Shown here one piece after another: positions 32,239-44,198 of a stretch of 64,000 nucleotides of DNA (within the stretch, counting starts at the first letter, position 1; every line of letters begins with the position of its first letter). Under the pieces are notes generated by a model that did not search any database, was not told the DNA's origin, and saw nothing but the letters and a program-made list of their open reading frames with translations. The stretch is from Pegoplata infirma (taxonomy: Eukaryota > Arthropoda > Insecta > Diptera > Anthomyiidae), in NCBI GenBank assembly GCA_963921195.1, contig OY992537.1, positions 128,176,694 to 128,240,693 on the forward strand, given 5' to 3'. Both the position numbers and the translations under genes were made by a program.

Positions 32239-32830
32239 GAAACGAGAAAGCAGATGAACTCGCGAAACTTGGAGCAGATGGCATAGGTACCACCATAATG
32301 CTTTCACCGCCACTCCAGCATTTCAAACTAAAACGAAATACCCTAACTGTCGCCAAAGCAAATCGAAGATGGAAGGAACTTGGGACAAGTCGTATAAGCA
32401 GAATATTATGGCCACGCTATGATTTAGGAAGAACTAAATTCTTACTTACACTTACGAGAATAGAATGTCGTATGTTGACAGGTTTGATAACGGGACACTG
32501 TCTTGTCGGAAAACATGCAAAGAACATGAATCTTATTACGGACGCAAACTGTAAAAGGTGCGAGACACCAGACGTCGAAGAGACCATTGAACACATCCTG
32601 TGTCACTGCCCAGCTTTGGCACGAACTCGACTATCAATTATAGGAAGTTCACAGTTCGAGACTTTGGAGGAAATTACGAGGATAGACCTGAAGAGCTTGA
32701 AACAATTCGCAATGAAGGTCAATGTATTTAGTTTACACCGATAAGCGGAAAAAGTTTTGTGGTATCGCTATGGACCAATTGGTCTATGCGGAGTGCCCAT
32801 CTGGCACCGCCACCCTAACCTAACCTAACC
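32239..32830 (+). mobile_element. 5'-truncated LINE copy 2 with 12-bp TSD
   Basis: TTATTTTTCCCG occurs immediately before (32227-32238) and after (32831-32842) the body. The body begins in the middle of RNase H (GNEKADELAKLGADG) and ends with three CCTAA units. Severe 5' truncation plus a long TSD is classic target-primed reverse transcription. It is the freshest LINE copy in the window, with its frame open to the natural stop. Confidence 0.93.
32240..32744 (+). pseudogene. LINE ORF2 C-terminus, open frame of truncated copy
   Basis: The frame runs from NEKADELAKLGADG (end of RNase H) to a stop at 32742-32744. From the first internal Met (32298) it is 148 residues. C85, C88, H99 and C102 form a C-x2-C-x10-H-x2-C Cys/His motif ending LCHC, typical of the ORF2 tail of R1/LOA/I-group elements and thought to bind nucleic acid. 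Upstream are the conserved RRWKELGTSRISRILWP and GLITGHCLVGKHAKN blocks. Nothing N-terminal to RNase H is present, so the product could not act alone. The start shown is simply the truncation point. Confidence 0.8.
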
Positions 32831-32842
32831 TTATTTTTCCCG

Positions 32843-34878
32843 CTCTACAAAATAAAATCAATTCTATAAAGATCGGCGGGTGACACCAGGGAGACCTTCC
32901 TTGTAAGTTTTTGTACTTGTCGGTCCGTTCTTAATATATTGCAAATTTCTTCAAAAAAAAGTATTTCAATGATTCTTTCGTACATACCCTTATTAACCAC
33001 AAAAATTATTATAAAAAAAATAAGAAAAAATCTAAAGAAAAGGAAGAAATAAATCTACGCCTTAACAATTAAATAAAAAATTATATGTACATATAATAAT
33101 AAAATAAAACATAATTGATATGTAGGCACTATGTAAAATAATATTTCAGTGAACATAAATAATACACAAGATTTCAACAATTGAAGAAGAAACTGAAAAT
33201 TAATGATATTTTCTATATGGTTGACAAATTGTAGTTTTTTTTTTGTTGTCTGAAAATGGAATTATAATTTTTTTTTGTTTTAGATTTTTGTCAAACTATT
33301 GTTGTCTTTAAGGCAAAAAGGACTTATGCATACATTTTTTGTTTGTGAGACTCTACAAGCTTATACTCATGTCCCTTAGAATAATTGATGTGAACAAAAA
33401 AAAATTGTTTAGGCCTGCTGTGTTTTTAATAAAATAATCATAATAAATCCTTAATAATATTTATTTTTTTTGTAAAGGAATATCATCAAAAGAATGCGAC
33501 ATTATTTTTGGATTTTTTTCATTTTCTTCTTTTTTGTAGGGATATTGACGTAGTTATTATATATGTGTGTTGTAATATATAAGACAGCAGTCGAATGACA
33601 AAAGGACTCAAATAATGACACATTGTGTAATTAAATGCCAGCTTAATGATTATGATCACATTGCGGCTGTTTTTTAGATGATCTAATTTTTTTATACCCT
33701 ACACCAATCTGTGATAGTGGGTAAAATGAGTTTATAATGAGTTTGTAACTCTGCGAAGTATGGGTCCAATACCATCCTTTAAGCATACCGATCGATTAGT
33801 TGTGAGTGTAAAACGGTCCCTAAGGAATTAATATTACCCTTTTTCACTAAAATTTGGTTTTGTGTGGTTTTTCTAAACTAATTAAAGATCTAACGAAATA
33901 AGGAATCAAACCGTGCATGTTTGGACTGAGGAAATATTTTCCAGCAAATACTGATGTAGGGTATTATATGGTCAGTCTTGATCGTCTATCACTTTCTAGC
34001 TTGTTTTTCTTAATTTATTATAAATATTTGTTGACAAATTTAAAATCATTTGTTCTCTTATACACACACAATTATAAAACAGATCCCTCTTTCTTTTATT
34101 AATAAGAAATAAAAAATAATTTCCTTTGTTAAAATTATACTTAAGGCAAAAATTTCATTATAAGATCGTTATGATACCTGAAGTTAAGATCATCAGTATC
34201 AGCATGATCATCATCAATCTTAACATCACCACTACCAAAAATTTCTTAATGTAAAATAAAAAATAATTGTGGTTGATTGCACACAATTTAAGAAGTTTCA
34301 GTTTTTTTCTTCTTTTTTCAAAAGAGTCCTTAAAAATAATCTTTGCTGGATATAATAGAGATTTCATAATGGAATTTGTTATTTGTTTTGCTACTGTTTA
34401 TAAAAAAAAATCGTTTGGATAGATTTTTTCTATTCTTTTCATAAAAAATAAACAAAAAGGATAATAACTTTTTTATTTATGATCGCAAGAATAGATCAAA
34501 CGCGGTTTCTTTTACAGCATACTGTGTTGAGTTATTCAATACAAATTTAATAATGATTATGTTTTTTAAAAGAAATTTTTGTCATAATAGAAATCTTGAT
34601 TGTGTCAAATATTAAAAATCTTGATTTTTAATTTTTTTTTTCTTTTTTTAAATGAAATCAAGTATTTGGAACAGATATAATAGAATGTTTTATGACACAA
34701 GAAGGGTTTAGGATTATGTAACAGATTTGTTTATTATGGCATACATACACTTAAAAATAAGTCCTACCTAAATTTTGGAAAAAAAATTCATTAAAAATAG
34801 TTCATAATTTTTCCACAATTTAGTAAAATCTAACTTGTTGGGAAATTTTCTTAGCTGTACGGAAAGTTCATTTAATTA
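32843..34878. other. No gene recognised; one DINE-like trace
   Basis: AT-rich. The stretch 33690-33960 begins TTTTATACCCTACACCAATC and includes 'gtatgggtcc', resembling the 5' end of the DINE-1-like elements. The rest shows no repeat or coding signal that I can support. Short frames at 33917-34102 and 34158-34367 are not protein-like. Confidence 0.4.
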
Positions 34879-36964
34879 CACAGAGTGACAAAATCTTGAA
34901 TGTTAACAGTAACCTGAGATTTTACCATCAATTTTATATATTTCGGGCATGCTGAATCCAATGGTGCAAACCATTTTGAAATCTAAGGTACAGTTTTTTC
35001 GCGAAACGTCTTCAAAGATTTTCACGTCACCGTGAACTTTTTGAAATAAAAAAGTTATTGTATGCAAAAAAGTCACTCTTTTATAATTGAAATTGAAGGA
35101 CTATAACTGTAGCTACATTTTTAGTACCATATCCGCTATCAAATGTTTGAAACACAATATTTCGCGATTTATCCCATTTTTCAAATTTTTTAGCATTTTC
35201 GGGATTTTAAATGCTTAAGTATATACCGACCTAAACAACCGCTTCAGATAAGTATAGGTGCACCAAATGGGATATATTTCTATGAAAATACATTTCAACT
35301 ATCAAGCGCCTCACTCGGAAAATGAGCGATTAGTCAAAATCTCTCTATGACAGCATCACTTTCCATGATGACCACAAGGTCCAGCTTGTGACATATTGTG
35401 TTAAATCCTAAAAAAAGTAATTGTGTCAAATTTCAAACAAAAATGTTTTCATCTTCAAAGGTTATTGTAGAAAAACATTTATTTCGCCTTACTAAATTAA
35501 ATTATTAAGTTTTAATTACAAAAAAAAAGGGAAATATTTTACTAAATACTACTAATTTAAAAAAAAAAACAAGTAAAAAAGTAAAATTCGGCCGCACCGA
35601 ATGTTTTGATACCCTCCACAATATCAAAAAGATTATTGCAAAAAACTCAAAAAAAAAAAAAATTTAAAAAAAATTTCCGCGAAAAAAAATTTTGGAAAAA
35701 AAATCCGATTTTTTTTTTTTTTTTAAAATGTGTTCGTACTTGTTTAAGTACCTTTCGGTGTTCAATTATGTTCACATATGTCAACCAGCAGCCGAATTAA
35801 AGCATTTTGTATTTTTAGGTTATGTTGAATGTGACAACATTTTTGAGGTGTCCTTACATTTTCGATCATAACTTTTGAACCGCTGAACAGATATCGCTCA
35901 AATGCAATACCAACTGCTCAGGAGAACTTCCAATAAATATGTTAAGTTTCAGTCTTCTCTGTGTAATATTTTGGTCGTGATCACCATTTCCACAGACAGA
36001 CGGACAGACGGACATCGCTAGAATGTCTTAAAATAGATCACTGATCAATAATATATATACTTTATGGGGTCCTAGACCGATATTTCGATGAGTTACAAAC
36101 GGAATGACAAACTTATATATACCCTCTATCACTTAGTGGAGGGTATAAAAAAACACTTGTTTAATATAATTTAGTAGGGCGAAATCATAGAGTAAAGAAG
36201 ATCAGAGATTTTGAAAGGCCCCAAAACAATATGTCACTTTATATAAATTGGTTCTCTTAATGTTTAAGAGAGTTTTTGCATTCAATAGCATAGGCAACAT
36301 TAAGAGAACCAACTTATTGAGAGAGCAAAATAAATGGCATCCAACCAATTTGACACCCACTGGGCGAAATAAATGTTTTTTTATTATAACTTTTTAAGAT
36401 GAAAACATTTTTTGTTTGAAATTTGGCACAAATACTTTTTTGAGGTTTTACACAATATATCAAAATCTGGACCGTGGTCTTGTTAGAAAGTGATGCTGTC
36501 ATAGAGAAATTTTGACAAATCGCGCAATTTTAGTGCTATGCGATTGATAAATGAAAAATATTTTAATAGGAATATATTTCCTTTGGTGCAAATATACTAA
36601 GCTGAAACGGTTGTTTAGGTCGGTATTTATTTAAGCATTTAAAATCGCGAAAATGCAAAAAATGAGAAAAATGGGATAAAACGCGAAACACTATTAAAGT
36701 TCTAAACTTTTGGTAGCGGAATTTGTGTTTAAAATGTGGTTGCAGATATAATCCTTTAAATTCAACTATAAAAGAGCGACTTCTTTGCATACCAAAATAT
36801 TTTTTACTCAAAAAACTTCACGGGGAAGTAAAAATCTTTGAAGATGTTTTGCGAATAAACTGTACCTTAGATTTCAAAATGGCTTGGACCATTGGAATCA
36901 GTATGCCCGAATTATCTAAAATTGATGGTCAAAATCCAGGTTACTTTTTCACCGTCACACAGTG
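34879..36964. mobile_element. Foldback element, copy 3, hosting a DINE-like element
   Basis: CACAGAGTGACAAAAT (34879) and ..CACCGTCACACAGTG (ending 36964) are related inverted ends. Arms (about 34880-35530 and 36360-36964) mirror each other through 'gggcatgctgaatccaatgg', 'ggtacagttttttcgcg', 'gacagcatcacttt' and 'gtttaggtcggtat'. The same motifs occur in 13578-14793. The loop holds a minus-strand DINE-like element (35569-36150). The flanking triplets are TTA and TAA, so the TSD is not clean. The frame 36723-37040 lies in the arm and is an artefact. Confidence 0.75.
35569..36150 (-). mobile_element. DINE-1/Helentron-like element, minus orientation
   Basis: In reverse complement it reads TATACCCTCCACTAAG.., 'cgaaatatcggtctaggacc', 'ccataaagtatatatattat', a short TCCGTCTGTCC stretch, GGAGGGTAT, hairpin ATTCGGTGCGGCCGAAT and CTTGTTTT. 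The order matches the plus-strand copies at 37210, 37951 and 60198. The minisatellite is very short here. Confidence 0.75.
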
Positions 36965-37024
36965 TAATGCACTCATTTACCAAATTTACAGTTCTTTTGG
37001 TTTAGACTGCAACTTTCTTTCCAC

Positions 37025-37195
37025 AGAAATGGGTCAATAGTATATAAACTTAATGAGGTCCTCGACCGATATTTCAATTCGTTTTGCATACAATTATTTT
37101 TTCTAAAAAAAAATTTGCTTTGTCAAGTACACTCAAATATTCAGCAAAACATTATCATGATTCAATGTTTTGGGCTAGAATAAAAAATTCGCAGG
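37025..37195 (-). repeat. DINE-1-like fragment, minus orientation
   Basis: 'tatataaacttaatgaggtc' and 'ctcgaccgatatttcaattc' are the reverse complement of the conserved 5' block of the DINE-like elements. The following 'attcaatgttttgggctaga' also occurs at 47992-48013 and continues at 53196 after a large insertion. Confidence 0.6.
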
Positions 37196-37209
37196 CATTT
37201 TTTAGTCTG

Positions 37210-37768
37210 TTTTTATACCCTCCAACCACAGTATGGGGGTATACTCACTTTGTCATTCCGTGTGTAACGCATCGAAATATCGGTCTAGGACCCCATAAAG
37301 TATATATATTATTGATCAGTGATCCATTCTAAGACATTCTGGCGATGTTCGTCTGTCCGTCCGTCTGTCCGTCCGTCCGTCCGTCCGTCTGTGGAAGACA
37401 CGATACAGTCCAAAGTACAAGAGCTAGGTTCCTGAAATTTGGCAGGAATATGTCTTATGGTATTGGGCTGGTTAAGTTCGAACATGGGCAAAATCGGATC
37501 AGGGGGAAAAAAGTTCCCCTCTTAAGAACTAAACAAACCTCTAAAAAAAAGCCATTTTTTATAGGTTTTTTGTACTTTTGCTTAGCAAACGAAACATTTT
37601 ATGTCAAAAGAAGTTCAAAGTCTTGATGTTGGATCCAGGAAGGTTGTCTCCCACCGACATAACCCCCTCCCCCCCCCCAAAAAAAAAAAAGACGCCCCTG
37701 TTTTTTTTTTTTACGTGTTGGAGGGTATAATAGATTCGGCACAGCCGAATTTAACACTCTCACTTGTT
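37210..37768 (+). mobile_element. DINE-1/Helentron-like element, copy A
   Basis: Begins TTTTATACCCTCCAACCAC, then 'gtaacgcatcgaaatatcgg', 'ccataaagtatatatattat' and a GTCCGTCCGTCTGTCC minisatellite (37346-37390). Then 'ggaagacacgatacagtcc', GGAGGGTATAATAGATTCGG, hairpin ATTCGGCACAGCCGAAT and CACTCTCACTTGTTTT. A 5' block, central TCCG/TCTG minisatellite and 3' hairpin is the DINE-1 (INE-1) type of architecture. No protein is encoded; frames across the minisatellite give RTDGRTDG or VCPSVRPS repeats. Confidence 0.8.
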
Positions 37769-37950
37769 TTTTTTAAATTTGTTACATTGGCCGCTGTTCC
37801 AAAAAAAAGTAATTCACATAAAAAATGTGAAAATAAAAATTTCCGATTTTTTTTGGTGTTCTAGATTTCACATCCGAATTTCTTTTTCGTTTTGTTTCAC
37901 ATAAATAAAATTTGGTGAAAGTAAAACGAATGCACTTTTTTCCTTATAAT

Positions 37951-38511
37951 TTTTATACCCTCCAACCACAGTATGGGGTATACTCACTTTGTCATTCCGT
38001 GTGTAACGCATCGAAATATCGGTCTAGGACCCCATAAAGTATATATTTTATTGATCAGTGATCGAATCTAAGACATTCTAGCGATGTCCGTCCGTCCGTC
38101 CGTCTGTCCGTCTGTCCGTCTGTCCGTCTGTCCGTCTGTCCGTCTGTCCGTCTGTCCGTCTGTAGAAGACACGATACAGAGCTAGACTTCCGAAGTTTGG
38201 CACGAATATGTCTTATATTCCTAGGCAGGCTAAGTTCGGAAATGGGCAAAATCGGACCAAGGGGAAAAAAGTTCCCCCTTGGAGAACTAAACCAACCTAA
38301 GAAAAACCGCATTTTTTGCAGGGTTTTTTGTACTTTTGCTAAGCAAATACAACATTTTTATCTCAGAAGAAGTTCAAAATCGCAAGAAGAAGGTGCCCCC
38401 TAACGTCACCCACCAACCCCCCCCCAAAAAAAAAAGACGCCCCTGGATTTTTTTTTACATTTTGGAGGGTATAAAAGATTCGGCACAGCCGAATGTAACA
38501 CTCTCACTTGT
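37951..38511 (+). mobile_element. DINE-1/Helentron-like element, copy B
   Basis: Same order as copy A, 180 bp downstream and in the same orientation. The minisatellite (38083-38162) is longer and dominated by GTCCGTCT. The flanks 37800-37920 and 38530-38620 both carry 'ttcacat..gtgaaa..tccgaa' phrases and may be one older repeat split by this insertion. Confidence 0.8.
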
Positions 38512-38939
38512 TTAAATTTAAATTACTCGATTCCAACTTCGAATGAAAACGTGATCAACAAAACACTAAACTTGATTTCATGTGATTCGGAAATTTTTAT
38601 GTGAATTAAAAAGTTGTGAAAGACAGAACAGAGGCCATTGTAAATTCGAAAAAAAGTATTTAAGCTTTGACGAAGGAAGGGCGGCTTCTTCCGAAAGCTG
38701 TCGACATCTCCACTTAGCCTGTGTTGCCAATTAATTTTTTCAGATTTTCTCATTGTACGACAAAAATAATTATTTCTCAGAAATAAATATTATGGACTCA
38801 AAACGAAATTAATAAAAACTTCAGTTATAAAATAAAAAGTCCAACAATAAATAAAAACAGAATTAATACTAATGGAAATTTCTAAAATACAGTTGGGAAA
38901 TTTCTCATATTCAGAAACACAAATAGGTGTTTCTGAAAT

Positions 38940-39700
38940 ATTCTGATTAATTTTTATTTAAAAATAAAAATTGTTTTATTCGACCATTAATATATTATGT
39001 TTTGAGTAGGTTTATTCTAGCTCGAGGTCATTATTTCCTTTTCTAATTAAAACTATGATATTCTCATAGAATCCCAGCAATAACTTCCATTACCAAGTAA
39101 TTAACTTTGGGGTTTATAACGAAAATGAGTAACTAGTTACGTCCCAATCTCATTCTTAATTACTTTAACAATGCGATGTCATTGGAGGCAAGGCCTTCTT
39201 TGTTCGCTTACAAAAATGCTAGAAAATAATAGTCCATTCCTAGCTCGCTTACAAAAAGTTAAAAAGGTGACTGCATTGTTTGTTTAGTTGCTCTTATTAA
39301 ATGAGAGAAAAAAATTAACAGTAAAATGGTTTTTAATATATTTTAATGAAACTTAACTGGTTTTTTAAATTCAGATTGCAAATCTATTTACATAGTAAGT
39401 TAAACGTAAGAACTTTTTTGGGGTATAAAGTAACGCAGCGAGTAATTAATACTCATTACCAGGTAATCCAATTGGTAATGAGTACTCATTATCTAGTTTT
39501 TTCTGGGATAATTTTCAAGAAAATTATTTTTCTGTTTTAAATTAATTTATGTTCGTCAATTTTTGCAAGACTTAATCGACACGTGTTTCGGAATTTGTCA
39601 GATCCCATTATTATTTAGCAAAATTAAAAACCTTATACTACAAGTAGCAAATGGTTTTTAATGACAAATCGTTAATGATCAAACTAAAATGGAAATTTCT
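38940..39700. mobile_element. Long-TIR palindromic element, copy 3 (interrupted)
   Basis: 'ctgattaatttttatttaaa', 'tctagctcgaggtcattat' and 'ttctaattaaaactatgata' run to 'ttctcatag'. The thread resumes at 39510 with 'ataattttcaagaaaattat', 'taatcgacacgtgtttcgg' and 'atgacaaatcgttaatga'. The uninterrupted order is known from 4359-4580. The interruption is the MITE 39073-39507. Confidence 0.65.
39073..39507 (+). mobile_element. CCCAGCAA MITE, full copy
   Basis: CCCAGCAATAACTTCC at the left and TAGTTTTTTCTGGG at the right are the ends. It contains several 'attaccaagtaatt' and 'aatgagtactcatt' phrases in both orientations. It sits inside the long-TIR element, whose intact copies show 'tctcatagcataattttc' at this point. 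A partial copy in reverse is at 3945-4190, and a diverged right end is at 61090-61259. Confidence 0.75.
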
Positions 39701-41125
39701 GAAATATAATTTGTATTTTCTGAAATGAAATTTAAGTGGAATGTCGGGACTTTGAACATTTTTTTCATAAAAATGTTTAATTTCTTAACAATACCACAAA
39801 ATAAACTAAAAAAATACGTTTCTAGATGTTGGTTTACATCATTTTCAATTGTATTTCAGAAATATTCAGAAATAGTTTGTAGTGGTAATATGTAAATACC
39901 AAACATTTGTATGTAGTGTGTTCACTTGTCATACATTGTAGCAAAACAATGATGTTGAGGTAGGTCAGCAGTTTATACAAATCAAAGTATTTTGGTTCTG
40001 TTGAGTGTCAATTGTTTTGAATATGATATACTCATATTTGGGAGCAATGGCTTTGAAAGAATTTAGTAAAACTGTAACAGAGCCATAGTAACGGATAGAA
40101 ATGTACTCAATAGTGCATTCATGAAATTGTCGTTACTCTCCGAAACTGAAAGTGACTCATGAAAACTACATACAGATGATGAGTAATAATTTTAGATTAG
40201 AGAATAAGTTATCGAGTGAATTCTATCGATTCACTCAAATCGTAGGCTAAGAATTATTTTCATAAGTTATTTATAAGGCAAAAAATTTGTAAATAAAATT
40301 CAGATATATTCTTACCAGCTAAAACGAATAAACCGTGTTTTATTCAAGTCAGCTACAGAAATTAATAAAATACACCATAAGTTAATTGCAATTAAGATTT
40401 TCCAATTGTATTTAAAATATAGTCTATTGTATTTCAGATTTTTCTATTGTATTTCAAAAATAGTAAAATGTATTTTATCTCTATTCTGCATAAATCAGCT
40501 CTAAAAACATACATGAATTCACTGCATCCTTATAGCGCAGATTAAGCGCTATAAAGAATGCTTTAATCAGCGCTCTAAAGACACGTGATTTCAGTGCATC
40601 TTAAGAGCGCTTTTTCGGTATATCCAACTAGAGCTCTCAAGTGTGACATTGCCTTAGAGAATCATGCATGAATTCTGCAGGTTTGGATGCGCTTCTTTAC
40701 TCGAGTTTCCTTTCCAAAAGCTGCTGCCAGTTCAGCAAAATTTCTGCTTGGTAGGTACTTAAAAATTAAATTTTTTAAGTTTTCACATGTTTATCATTTA
40801 TGAGGGGTTCAAATACCTTTAATTTTGTCCATACAGATTATTCATTCCCTGTCTATTAGATTTTTGAGAGCAAAAATTCTATAATAAAAAATAAAAAATA
40901 TATTTAAATAAAACTGAAATGATTTTCAAAAATCCACGATGACGGAGTGATGAGGAATTTTATTAGATAAAATTCAAAAGAAGAAAAACTTAAATCTGTT
41001 AAGAAGACGAAAAAAATCCATTTTTCCGATTTGCACATTTTCTAAAATTTAACTTTTTTGTTTTGGCAACATGTTGGATTCCACAGACAGACAGATGAAA
41101 GAAGACAGACAAAAGTGTTTGTACG
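39701..41125. other. No gene recognised
   Basis: AT-rich with a few short palindromes, for example the AGCGC-containing run at 40535-40615. No protein-like frame. Confidence 0.4.
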
Positions 41126-41280
41126 GTTGACTCATTTTCAATTAAAACATTGTTGTATTAAAAAACAATTTAGTTGTGTTGACAAACTGTGTTGTTTAAT
41201 TAAAAATCAATTATTTTCTTTGTCAATATTATTAAATTGTTTGTTAATACAAAAACGTTTTAATTGAAAATGAGCCAACA
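41126..41280. mobile_element. 155-bp palindromic MITE
   Basis: GTTGACTCATTTTCAATTAA (41126) is mirrored by 'ttaattgaaaatgagccaac' ending 41280. The arms continue inward as 'acattgttgtattaaaaaac' and its mirror. One short open frame across it is an artefact. Confidence 0.7.
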
Positions 41281-42648
41281 ATAAAATTTTTTTCTGTGAA
41301 TATATTAACCTAATGAATTTTGCATTGACTGACAAATCAATACAACGTTATTTTTTAAGCTATACAGCTTTTAAGATTTGCAATACCCTATTGGGCAGAA
41401 CGAAAAACAATTTTGGTTAAAATAAAGAACATTTTAGTGTAGAATTAAACTTTAAATTTTGCAAATACATACGAGTATTGCGATATTTCGATTTTGCATT
41501 GCATTTTTTTTTAAATTTTTTTTTAAATGTTCTGTATATTGCAACATAATGTTGTTTAATCACGCAGGGAAGAAACATGATTGCGACCAACATTAGCAAG
41601 GGGCAACATAGTATGATTAATAGCTTTATCATAACATGATTATGGCGATCATATTATGAACTTCTCTGATCTTATCATGGTGAAAAAATGTCATTTTATA
41701 ATTGTGGATGATCATAGTATGATTGTCACAATATAATCCAATGTATCAACCACACTATGTTATCCCTACATTAAGGGTGATTTGGTGTGCTGCAATCATG
41801 TTCCAAACTTGTTTTTTCTCTATTTAATCTAACACGACATGCGTCTTTCCGTCTCAAATATTGACATTTATTATTTAATAATCCAATTATATATCATCTT
41901 AGTTCCTACCAACTGACTATAAAAATAATTTAATAGAAAATTTACATATTTATGGCTTCTAACAAACGACATTCACTCATTCATTCATCCATAATTGTAT
42001 TTTAATGGTATTTATTTTAAATATGTGTATAGTTTTGTAGTAAATTCTATTATAAAAAGTAAAAACCTTGCTTAAAATGCAAAAAAATAAAATAAAAAAA
42101 TAAAAATACAAACAAAATATGTAGTAGTAACAAATAAATAAATAGTTAAGTTGATAATAAAATTGTATTAAAAACGTAACAAACTGAAAAAAAAACCGGA
42201 TTAAATTACATTATTCTTTATTTTAATTTTATAAACAAAATAGTATTAATTTAGTTAGTGTATTAAATATTAGTAAAGACTTTTAGCGATGTACAATATA
42301 CAATGTATATAAGAGCAGGCAGTGGCGTCAAATGATTTTTGCACTTAAGTAATACAGTTGTATTAAAAAAGGGGCAGACCGAAAAAATTACATTTTCTAA
42401 ACCCTTGGTTCCAAGTGCTGGACTTTGAACTTCTTTTCATACAAAAATTTTATATTTGGATACCAATTGAACAGTTCATGCGAATAAGAACGAATGGACC
42501 ATTTGCATAATTTTACAAATGAAGATAAAAACGCAACGGTTATGCCTTTAAATCGATCATTGATCAATAAAATAAAAATAATCATTAAACACGAACTGGA
42601 TGATATACGTTTCAAACTAGAGACTAAATGTAATAAAACTGCATTTAC
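41281..42648. other. No gene recognised
   Basis: AT-rich. A weak inverted pair involving 'gcaacatagtatgatt' and 'ccacactatgttatcc' (41600-41770) may be an old MITE. Overlapping frames on both strands near 42397-42682 mirror each other and are not convincing. Confidence 0.35.
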
Positions 42649-43085
42649 AGTTTTTCTTTTCTTGATCCTGTTTCCTTTTTAAAGGACTTCAAAGTTTTAA
42701 AGGATAAAATTTTAAAACATATTTTTTTCTCCTAGGATGCCACTAGTGATAGCAAATTAAAGAGGAGGATCTCCCCTAATTTACCTTTTTTTATTATTTT
42801 AGCATTTTAGAAAAAAGGAGGTAAGTTACGTCCTTTCAAAATTGCGTCCTTCATTATCATTCAAAATTTTCATCAAAATATTTTAATAAAATTTTTAAAT
42901 GACTTTATTCACATCCTTTTATCCTGATATGACAAATTAAAATGGAAAAATTACGGGAGATCCTCCTCTTTCATTTGCCATCACCAGTGTTATCCTAAGA
43001 TAAGTACTAATATTTCAAAAATACTTTACAAAATATATCCTTTAAAACTTTGAAAAGGAAACATGATCACAAAATGAAAAACTTT
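42649..43085. mobile_element. Palindromic element with about 170-bp arms
   Basis: The left arm ('cttgatcctgtttcctttt', 'cttcaaagttttaaaggata', 'agaggaggatctcccctaat') is mirrored by the right arm ('attacgggagatcctcctct', 'atcctttaaaactttgaaaa', 'ggaaacatgatcac'). The loop is about 42830-42930. An inner end pair CACTAGTGAT / ATCACCAGTG could be a separate smaller element. No TSD identified. Confidence 0.7.
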
Positions 43086-43371
43086 AGCAAATCGAGCACT
43101 TTTTGCAAAAACCTTTTTGGATTTTTTCGAAAACTATGGGGGATATGATAAAAAGAGTTAAGCCCAAAATTATTCCTCGGAAAAAATGCTATGTGAGGCA
43201 TTTACACTGCAGTATTAAACGGTCTAAAAATTAAAAAATAATTTTGATTGTATTTTGTGTGGCACGAAATTCAATACATTTTTAATCACGAATAACGCAA
43301 AAACGGATCAAGCTACATCATTTTGGATGACAGATTTCGATTCCACTTCATATAAAATCCACCCTAAATGG

Positions 43372-43443
43372 TTGGCATTAACGCAATTATATGTAACAGT
43401 GGAGCATTGGCATTAACGCAATTATATGTAACAGTGGAGCCAC
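43372..43443 (+). repeat. 36-bp tandem duplication
   Basis: TTGGCATTAACGCAATTATA plus 'tgtaacagtggagc' is present twice in a row, essentially identical, suggesting a recent slip. Confidence 0.85.
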
Positions 43444-44190
43444 AATAATGCTAGTAAATCGATTTTTTTTTTAATTTCAAACGCGAATAACTGGAAAACA
43501 AAATGATTTAAAGAAATTTTGAAGACGGACTTAAAATCACCAGGTCCATTTTATGAATAACGCAGGGCTTCTGATAGCTAAACTTGGGTATTAGGGGTTT
43601 ATAATATGGCTACCGCTTTTTTGGGTCAGCTCTAGTTTTTGAGATATATCCTAGGGAAACTTTGAAAATAGGCTGTTTTTGGCATGTTTGTGAGTCTATA
43701 TTTTCCAACACTTGTCTTACATCCAAAAAGTGAATTACGATTTTAGGTATGTTGGACATGCTGATTACAAAAATACTCTTACTTTTGTTGAGTCATCTTT
43801 AGTTTTTGAGATATCGCTAAAATAATTTTTTTAAATTTATTCCCTCTTTAATTTTGTCTGAATATTTATGCCCTTTTTAATAACTCGAAAACTAAAGCTG
43901 TATGAAAAAAACTAATACCAGTTTTGGAATCCTGGCATCAAAAATAGTTAAGTTCGTGTTTAAAACTTAGGCACTAAATTTTTTTTGGAAATTATAGCCC
44001 AGCAAAATTGGTAAAAAACGCACTTTTTCGACTCTTTAATATCGATTTGCTCGCGAACGCGAGCTGATGCAAACAATTGGATAACAGATTCGGAATCAGC
44101 ACACTTAAATCCATATAAATCAGTTGTCAAAGGTCAGGCAAATTGAAAAAGTTAAAATTTTGTCAACCTGTGTATTCAGCGTTGCAGTGC
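43444..44190. other. Repeat-like sequence, no gene recognised
   Basis: Phrases such as 'agtttttgagatat' recur (43630-43815), and cactttttcgac-like pieces appear in two orientations. It is probably an old transposon interior, but no ends were established. Confidence 0.35.
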
Positions 44191-44198
44191 CGATTTAA

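Noticed and set aside
36723..37040. A 105-residue frame with several cysteines
   Set aside because: It lies in and past the arm of a foldback element and has no recognisable family or splice context.
37309..38312. Frames with RTDGRTDG or VCPSVRPSV repeats, like a repeat protein
   Set aside because: They read through the TCCG/TCTG minisatellite of DINE-1-like elements.
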